DNA of 64,000 nucleotides, taken from positions 206,412-270,411 of the forward strand of contig QZVU01000005.1 of assembly GCA_003602285.1 (NCBI GenBank), in the 5' to 3' direction. Each line of letters starts with the position of its first letter. Positions within the stretch are counted from its first letter, which is position 1. The notes beneath the pieces are model-generated. The model had not been told where the DNA came from. It ran no database searches and saw only the letters and a list, made by a program, of their open reading frames with translations. This DNA is from Arthrobacter frigidicola (GTDB lineage: Bacteria; Actinomycetota; Actinomycetes; Actinomycetales; Micrococcaceae). The translations under genes and the position numbers were made by a program. Below are positions 59,835-64,000 of the stretch, piece after piece.

Positions 59835-59864
59835 TGCCTGTGCCTGTGCCGGTGCCGGTGCCGG
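59835..59864. repeat. Hexanucleotide repeat, five units
   Basis: TGCCTG twice then TGCCGG three times in tandem. Short and likely neutral; it lies inside the eroded segment. Confidence 0.75.
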
Positions 59865-60113
59865 TGAGAAGTGGGGTCGCATCCAGACGCATCCCAATCT
59901 GAAACCGACGTCGAGCCATGATCAGGCGTCCTCGGTCGATCGAGCGCGTTGGCGTTGGGCGCCCAACACTTGGATGTCGGCCAGGGACCGGATGCCGAGC
60001 ACGTCATCCTCGCCGATCCCGACGGTAACCAGCTGTGCATCCTTCAGCGGGGAGGCAGCTTCCTAGCTGGCTGCCCGTTCTTCAACTCGCTGGCCAGCGC
60101 CGGTCCCGCCTAG
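59860..60113 (+). pseudogene. Remnant of a VOC family gene with a frameshift
   Basis: In one frame HPNLKPTSSHDQASSVDRA reads like the middle of a VOC domain; about 59940 the frame changes and ALGAQHLDVGQGPDAEHVIL, then ADPDGNQLCILQRGGSFLAG, continues to a stop at 60113. The latter is the typical C-terminal half of actinobacterial VOC proteins. A one-base indel at the join and a missing N-terminal half make it a pseudogene. Confidence 0.7.
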
Positions 60114-60374
60114 GCCGGCTACTTCTTGCGCGATGCACTGGCCCAGAATATCGCCTAGTGTTCGAGGGGCGGCGGGGATAAAGTCGGAGTCGTATGGCGC
60201 CGTCCGTCATCGACGACCACACGACATCGTCCACGTCCGTCGCTACCTCGCGACCGGGGTGTGACGGGCGGCCGCCGCATACTGCATGCTTGGGTCTCGG
60301 AGCGGCGATGCAGACGAGAGTTGCTCCGACTGATACCCGGCCTTCACGGTGCAGGTGGCAAGGGAGGCAGAACC

Positions 60375-60884
60375 ATGAAATTGGTGAGAAACGCGGGTGT
60401 CGGCTTGCTGGCTGGCGCACTGGGCACCGCGGCGATGGATTTGGTGCTTTATAGGCGGTATCGCCGCAGCGGCGGCAAGTCCGGGATCTGGCGCTGGGAG
60501 TTTGCCAGCGACGTCACGAGTTGGGAGAACGCCTCTGCTCCGGGGCAGCTCGGACGGAAAGCGCTACGACTTGCCACGGGGCACGAACCTCCACCCGAAT
60601 GGGCTCGCACTACGACCAACGTCATGCACTGGGCGACAGGTGTGGGATGGGGTGGGCAATACGGCGCGGTGGCAAGTTTGGCGTCGATGCACCCGTGGGT
60701 GCGGAGGGTTGCGTTTGTTCCTGTGGTGTGGCTGTCCGGCTACGTCGTGCTCCCGTTGGCGGAGGTGTACAAGCCGATCTGGGCCTATGACGCACGGACG
60801 CTGCGCGACGATCTGTCCGCGCACCTCGTGTATGGCACCGTCGTGAGTGCGGTCTTCGCTGCACTCACAAAGGAGGAACGATAA
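60375..60884 (+). CDS. Hypothetical membrane protein (YagU-like?)
   Basis: A 169-residue membrane protein starting MKLVRNAGVGLLAGALGTAA, with a WRWEFASDVTSWENASAPGQ loop, then helices around VMHWATGVGWGGQYGAVASL and VAFVPVVWLSGYVVLPLAEV. Perhaps related to the YagU/DUF1440 family, but this is a weak recollection. GGGAGG precedes the ATG. Function unknown. Confidence 0.6.
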   Translation: MKLVRNAGVGLLAGALGTAAMDLVLYRRYRRSGGKSGIWRWEFASDVTSWENASAPGQLGRKALRLATGHEPPPEWARTTTNVMHWATGVGWGGQYGAVASLASMHPWVRRVAFVPVVWLSGYVVLPLAEVYKPIWAYDARTLRDDLSAHLVYGTVVSAVFAALTKEER

Positions 60885-61446
60885 GCCGTCTCTGCAGGAA
60901 TGGCGCGAAGTTGACGGCCTTCTCGGCTGAGGACCTGACTGTTGCATTGCTTGAGAACACACAGCAGGCCTCCGACCTTCGCCGGATCAGCCCGTTCGAA
61001 CGCGTCTTGACCCGAGAAGACCGCGTCCTGGCCCTTCACAAAGCCGGCGCCCTTGTACGCCTGGCCGCCCGGGCACGTTGACCAACACCTGTCGTCCGCG
61101 CCCTGCAGGGCCCCGCCGCATGTCTCCTCGGTCACCGATGGCTACTCCGCGCGCCGACACCTCTAATCGTTTATGCACCTTTTCGAAATGTCTGCTGCGC
61201 AACACACCCGATCCTCGGGGTTCGCTCGATGCATGGCACGGAACTGGGCGTGTGGCCAGACTTCTGGAACTGCCTGCGTGTGACGTGGTCGCCGGCTCAG
61301 CGGCCCTTTCGGTGGGCGTGGAAATACGGGCCGGCTGGCCACAATCATGGCAGCCGCCTGCCGGATCACCGTAGGTTACTGTTATGGGACGAGGTTGGTA
61401 AGCCTGCTTCGTATCTGGGTTCCGGCGGCTATATGGGGAGGTTCAC
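60885..61446. other. Gene-poor region upstream of MarR
   Basis: About 560 bases containing only the short frame described below and no clear promoter; the sequence composition differs from a typical gene. It probably holds decayed material. Confidence 0.4.
60911..61081 (+). CDS. Possible short CDS or gene remnant
   Basis: A 56-codon frame with TTG start (LTAFSAEDLTVALLENTQQA, then SDLRRISPFERVLTREDRVL) shows GC-rich third positions and an amphipathic pattern typical of real protein. It has no clear ribosome-binding site. It may be the end of a truncated gene. I do not recognise the family. Confidence 0.3.
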   Translation: MTAFSAEDLTVALLENTQQASDLRRISPFERVLTREDRVLALHKAGALVRLAARAR

Positions 61447-61860
61447 GTGGTTGAGATGCGGCAGTGGACAACACCGAGGCTTCTTACGACGGCGGCCCGC
61501 CGGGCCGAACAGGCATGGAACAGGCGCCTCATCGAGGTGGATGCCACCCATTCGGGTATCAACACGCTTCGGACCCTCGCGGCCTCGGGTCCGGTAACTC
61601 AGACCGAACTGTCCCACAGGCTAAGGGTGCAGGGGCAGACGGTTGGACACCTTCTGATCCGGCTCGAAGCCCGGTCGCTGGTGGTCCGGGCTCCCAGCAG
61701 CACCGACCGTAGAAACCACATCGTGCAGATCACCGCTCAGGGCCAGGCGCTGCTGGACACGGTCGATCAGGGAGAAAAGGACTTCAACAAGCAGGCCGGG
61801 CTGGATTCGGAGGCCCTGCGCGCAGTGCTGATCAAGATCATCGGCCAAAACGTCCATTGA
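61447..61860 (+). CDS. MarR family transcriptional regulator
   Basis: A 137-residue winged-helix protein: GINTLRTLAASGPVTQTELS then HRLRVQGQTVGHLLIRLEAR and the wing VVRAPSSTDRRNHIVQITA. It starts at a GTG with GGGGAGG upstream. No obvious target gene is adjacent; nearest genes are the hypothetical at 61974 (convergent) and the eroded segment. Possibly an orphan left by gene loss, or acting elsewhere. Confidence 0.87.
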   Translation: MVEMRQWTTPRLLTTAARRAEQAWNRRLIEVDATHSGINTLRTLAASGPVTQTELSHRLRVQGQTVGHLLIRLEARSLVVRAPSSTDRRNHIVQITAQGQALLDTVDQGEKDFNKQAGLDSEALRAVLIKIIGQNVH

Positions 61861-61973
61861 TGCAGACAGGCGGGCCCGGGTTTTCCCATGAGATCTGACT
61901 GCACTTCCAATCGAACGCGCCGCAGCGGTGCGCGGCGGCTGCCCGGCACCTATCGAGGCAGCGGTCACCGCCA

Positions 61974-62252
61974 TCAGGAGGGCAGAGTCCCGGAGGACTG
62001 GATGCGGGCGGGATCCAGGGCGCTGAGTGAGTAGTTCCCGGTGGCATCCTCGCCCTCGGGCCCGCCCCACAGTTCGAGCACTTCCGAGGGGGACATATCG
62101 GTGACGTCAGCGATAACCTCGGGGTCCTCCCCGTGGCGCAGGGCCGTGGCTACGGCCTCCTGAAGGGTGAGCACCGTGTGGTCCAGTTCGAATTCCGCTG
62201 CCTCCTTGTCGGCGGCGGCGACTCTCAGTCGGTTCAGATCTTCAGCGCTCAC
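61974..62252 (-). CDS. Small hypothetical protein with a helical/HTH-like core
   Basis: A 92-residue hydrophilic protein: NRLRVAAADKEAAEFELDHT, a VATALRHGEDPEVIADVTDM segment and PSEVLELWGG. The latter resembles the second helix of a helix-turn-helix (DPEVIADVTDMSPSEVLELW). Start GTG at 62252 follows AGGTG. Annotation as a regulator would be speculative. Confidence 0.55.
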   Translation of the reverse strand: MSAEDLNRLRVAAADKEAAEFELDHTVLTLQEAVATALRHGEDPEVIADVTDMSPSEVLELWGGPEGEDATGNYSLSALDPARIQSSGTLPS

Positions 62253-62446
62253 AGGACACCTGACTCTCACGGTTGACAGCGGAGCGCCGGCCACAGGCCA
62301 TACGCACTTTGGGAGGACCGGTCCCCGGGCGGAGGAGCCTTGGAACCCATCCTGGGAATCTTCTTCCGGACCGGTATTCGTCACCGCGGGCGGCATGGAT
62401 GGCGCGGACCTACTGATGTTCCGATCCCGGGCGGATGCCGGAGCGT

Positions 62447-63217
62447 TTAGTGGGGGGCACGCGCCGGGCTCTCGAGCTGTGCCTGGAGGCCCTGAAGGAC
62501 GATGGTAATGCCCTGGTCGAGTTCGGCTTCTCCGTCGTAGTCCAACAGCTGGGAGGCAAGGCTGCGCAGATGGGGAAAGTCGGATTCGGGCAAACGGTCA
62601 AGGCCCAGCCGTAGCCCGGCGTCGTCCTCATCCGCATTGACGACGAACTCTTCGAGTTCATTGATCACGTGTCCGATGAGGAAGCCGTAGTAGGCACGGT
62701 AGGCGTGGAGGGCCCCGGAGGGTCCAAAGCCGGCCCGGGTGAACACGGCAAGGAGCTGCTCCAGGGGACGCAGCGCCCCTAGCGGCCGCAAGCCCAGGGG
62801 GGTGGACAGCGGCCGTGTAACCAGCAGCGGCACGACGTGGGGGTGCTTCAGCACCAGTGCACGAAACCGGTGGGCGGCCCGGCGCAGCTGATCCTGCCAG
62901 GCCGTATCGGCGTCCCCGGCCGCAGCGATAACCCACTGATCGAGCAGCAGTTCGGTCAGACCGTCCAGCAGCGCGTCCCGGTTGGCCGCGTACCGGTAGA
63001 GCGCCATCGGGTCCCGATCGAGCCGCTGACCCAGACGGCGCATCGACAGGGCCTCTAATCCGTCAGTGTCGACGAGTTCGAGTGCGGCCCGCAGCACGGT
63101 CGTCCGACTCAGTGGACTCCGCCGCTTTCCCCCGCCGCCCGTTCCCTGAACAGAAGTACCTCCGGGCTCGTCGTTCACGGTCGGGCCGTCGTGCCGGTTC
63201 GCTGAAACCATGATCAT
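62447..63217 (-). CDS. TetR family regulator (TetR_C/AcrR type)
   Basis: A 256-residue repressor with an N-terminal disordered tail (PGGTSVQGTGGGGKRR), then the HTH AALELVDTDGLEALSMRRLG and QRLDRDPMALYRYAANRDAL (residues about 42-85). The C-terminal half (RFRALVLKHPHVVPLLVTRP, AYRAYYGFLIGHVINELEEF) fits the tetracycline-repressor C-terminal family. A 63217 start is used; an in-frame ATG lies two codons in. The paired palindromes at 63252-63278 upstream are its likely autoregulatory sites. Confidence 0.88.
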   Translation of the reverse strand: MIMVSANRHDGPTVNDEPGGTSVQGTGGGGKRRSPLSRTTVLRAALELVDTDGLEALSMRRLGQRLDRDPMALYRYAANRDALLDGLTELLLDQWVIAAAGDADTAWQDQLRRAAHRFRALVLKHPHVVPLLVTRPLSTPLGLRPLGALRPLEQLLAVFTRAGFGPSGALHAYRAYYGFLIGHVINELEEFVVNADEDDAGLRLGLDRLPESDFPHLRSLASQLLDYDGEAELDQGITIVLQGLQAQLESPARAPH

Positions 63218-63251
63218 CCACCATCTAGTAAGCCGACTTGCTATCTTTCAA

Positions 63252-63278
63252 TCTACACCGTAGAGTCTACAGTGTAGA
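63252..63278. promoter_or_regulatory. Tandem TetR palindromes
   Basis: TCTACACCGTAGA (63252-63264) and TCTACAGTGTAGA (63266-63278) each have perfect TCTAC/GTAGA arms around three bases and begin 14 bp apart. They lie 35 bp upstream of the TetR start. Confidence 0.75.
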
Positions 63279-63399
63279 GCAACGCTGTGGAGCAAACCGC
63301 GGCCTCCAAGCGCCCTATCCCGATACGAGATCCCGCCCGATCCGGGCCAAAATGATCCGCTGCCGGTTTCACCCATTCACTCCCTGAAGGAGATTCACC

Positions 63400-63705
63400 A
63401 TGTCGAACAGCAACAACAACAACGGTTACAGCCACCCCGCCGACACCCACAACGGCAACTTGGCGGTCGCTGACCGCCGCTCCACCGAGACGAAGGCTTC
63501 GACGAAGACCACCGAGTTCTTCGCGTTCGTCGCCATGGTGCTGGCCACCGCCCTCACCGCCCTGGTGGTCGGCGACGGCGGAGAAGGTGGAGACGTGTTC
63601 AATGCCCTGGACGCCATGAAGCTCATCACCTTCCTGACCATCGGGTACATGGTCTCCCGCGGCCTGGCCAAGTCCGGCAGCCGCGAGCACTACACCAACT
63701 CCTAA
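63400..63705 (+). CDS. Small Asn-rich-leader membrane protein
   Basis: A 101-residue protein that starts MSNSNNNNGYSHPADTHNGN, a run of Asn in a high-GC genome, then has two hydrophobic stretches (TTEFFAFVAMVLATALTALV and AMKLITFLTIGYMVSRGLAK) separated by a Gly/Asp-rich GDGGEGGDVFNALD turn. AAGGAGA precedes the ATG, and a strong terminator follows directly, so it is highly expressed in principle. Family not recognised by me; unknown role. Confidence 0.75.
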   Translation: MSNSNNNNGYSHPADTHNGNLAVADRRSTETKASTKTTEFFAFVAMVLATALTALVVGDGGEGGDVFNALDAMKLITFLTIGYMVSRGLAKSGSREHYTNS

Positions 63706-63715
63706 GCACCACCGT

Positions 63716-63767
63716 GAAGTGTTCCCCCTGCGCGGGCCCCGGCCTGCGCAGGGGGAACACTTCTTTT
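63716..63767 (+). terminator. Strong rho-independent terminator after the small membrane protein
   Basis: Perfect 18-bp stem GAAGTGTTCCCCCTGCGC (63716-63733) and its complement (63746-63763) with a 12-base loop, followed by TTTT. The best terminator in the window. Confidence 0.92.
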
Positions 63768-63827
63768 GCCGGGCGCCGTTTGCACGCCCGGGCAGATTGA
63801 TGACCGAAACTTCTTGAGGATCAGCCC

Positions 63828-64000
63828 ATGAGTGAAACCGTTGCAGTACCGGTGAAGCGTGCCGTCCGGATTGCCAAACCGAATGACGTTGTTGCGTCCT
63901 ATTCGGTCCTCCTGAAGCAGGTTCGGAAGGAGGGGCTGCTGAACCGGCGCCGGCGCTTCTATGTCTCGGTGTTCATCCTGCTGGCCCTGGCCATGGGCGC
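63828..64000 (+). CDS. Probable fatty acid desaturase, N-terminal part
   Basis: The gene is cut by the right edge. Its first 57 codons read MSETVAVPVKRAVRIAKPND, then ASYSVLLKQVRKEGLLNRRR and a hydrophobic FYVSVFILLALAMG segment, the pattern of the start of acyl-lipid/acyl-CoA desaturases with a cytosolic tail before helix 1. The His boxes lie outside the window, so the call depends on this resemblance. TTGAGGA precedes the ATG. Confidence 0.55.
   Translation, partial: MSETVAVPVKRAVRIAKPNDVVASYSVLLKQVRKEGLLNRRRRFYVSVFILLALAMG

Larger units (their letters stand above)
59427..60374. other. Gene-poor region with decayed VOC gene and simple repeat
   Basis: Nearly 950 bases with no intact gene. 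It holds a 14-bp palindrome GTCCGACGTCGGAC (59587-59600), a five-unit TGCCTG/TGCCGG hexanucleotide run (59835-59864), and the VOC pseudogene that follows. It looks like an eroded or recombined segment. Confidence 0.6.

Noticed and set aside
1-64000. CRISPR arrays, tRNA or rRNA genes, phage or transposase genes
   Set aside because: I looked for regularly spaced repeats, cloverleaf-like segments and known transposase motifs and saw none that I could support.

Overview
This window looks like chromosomal DNA of a high-GC actinomycete, most likely a soil or plant-associated member of the Micrococcaceae (Arthrobacter-like). That placement is an inference from GC-rich codon use, the divergent glucosylglycerate gene pair (gpgS and a gpgP-like phosphatase), several promoters that give leaderless starts, and an ACC deaminase gene. 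I see no rRNA, tRNA, CRISPR array, insertion sequence or replication origin.

Layout. 1-7 kb: a partial quinone oxidoreductase, an acyltransferase, rsgA, an enoyl-CoA hydratase divergent from a TetR gene, an EAL-domain protein and a peptidase E. 6.7-11.8 kb: a tight minus-strand run (GpgS, a GT4 glycosyltransferase, a Gfo/Idh/MocA dehydrogenase, an MDR dehydrogenase) divergent from a GpgP-like phosphatase, probably one compatible-solute or sugar locus. 11.9-16.4 kb: ornithine cyclodeaminase with an Lrp regulator, RidA with an HxlR regulator, a DMT exporter and an orphan alpha/alpha-toroid protein. 16.4-20.7 kb: a short KdpD-like kinase, its response regulator and an APC-type permease, probably a potassium or osmotic-stress unit.

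20.7-40.6 kb is an accessory region dominated by NAD(P)H- or flavin-dependent oxidoreductases, mostly next to their own regulators: a luciferase-like monooxygenase, MarR and FMN reductase set; an Old Yellow Enzyme, MerR and quinone oxidoreductase set; two SDRs facing TetR genes; and a GDSL hydrolase with a TetR. Clear palindromic operators are visible at many of these promoters. An MFS transporter gene at 38.6-39.6 kb has lost its middle and is a pseudogene.

40.9-49.2 kb holds a giant LuxR-family ATPase regulator followed by two alpha/beta hydrolases, a metallo-beta-lactamase-fold protein, an SDR, a VOC protein and a saccharopine dehydrogenase-like enoyl reductase. 49.3-51.3 kb is an ACC deaminase (acdS) with a convergent GntR regulator; the same AT-rich palindrome lies at both promoters. 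52.3-56.0 kb is an ArsR-led operon (quinone reductase, RidA, epimerase-like protein, MFS exporter).

56.0-64.0 kb includes a membrane protein gene bracketed by two diverged 51-bp repeats, a translationally coupled three-gene operon around a miniature PEP-dikinase-like protein (the best candidate here for an undescribed system), a decayed VOC gene, two further regulators, a small Asn-rich membrane protein with a strong terminator, and the start of a probable fatty acid desaturase.
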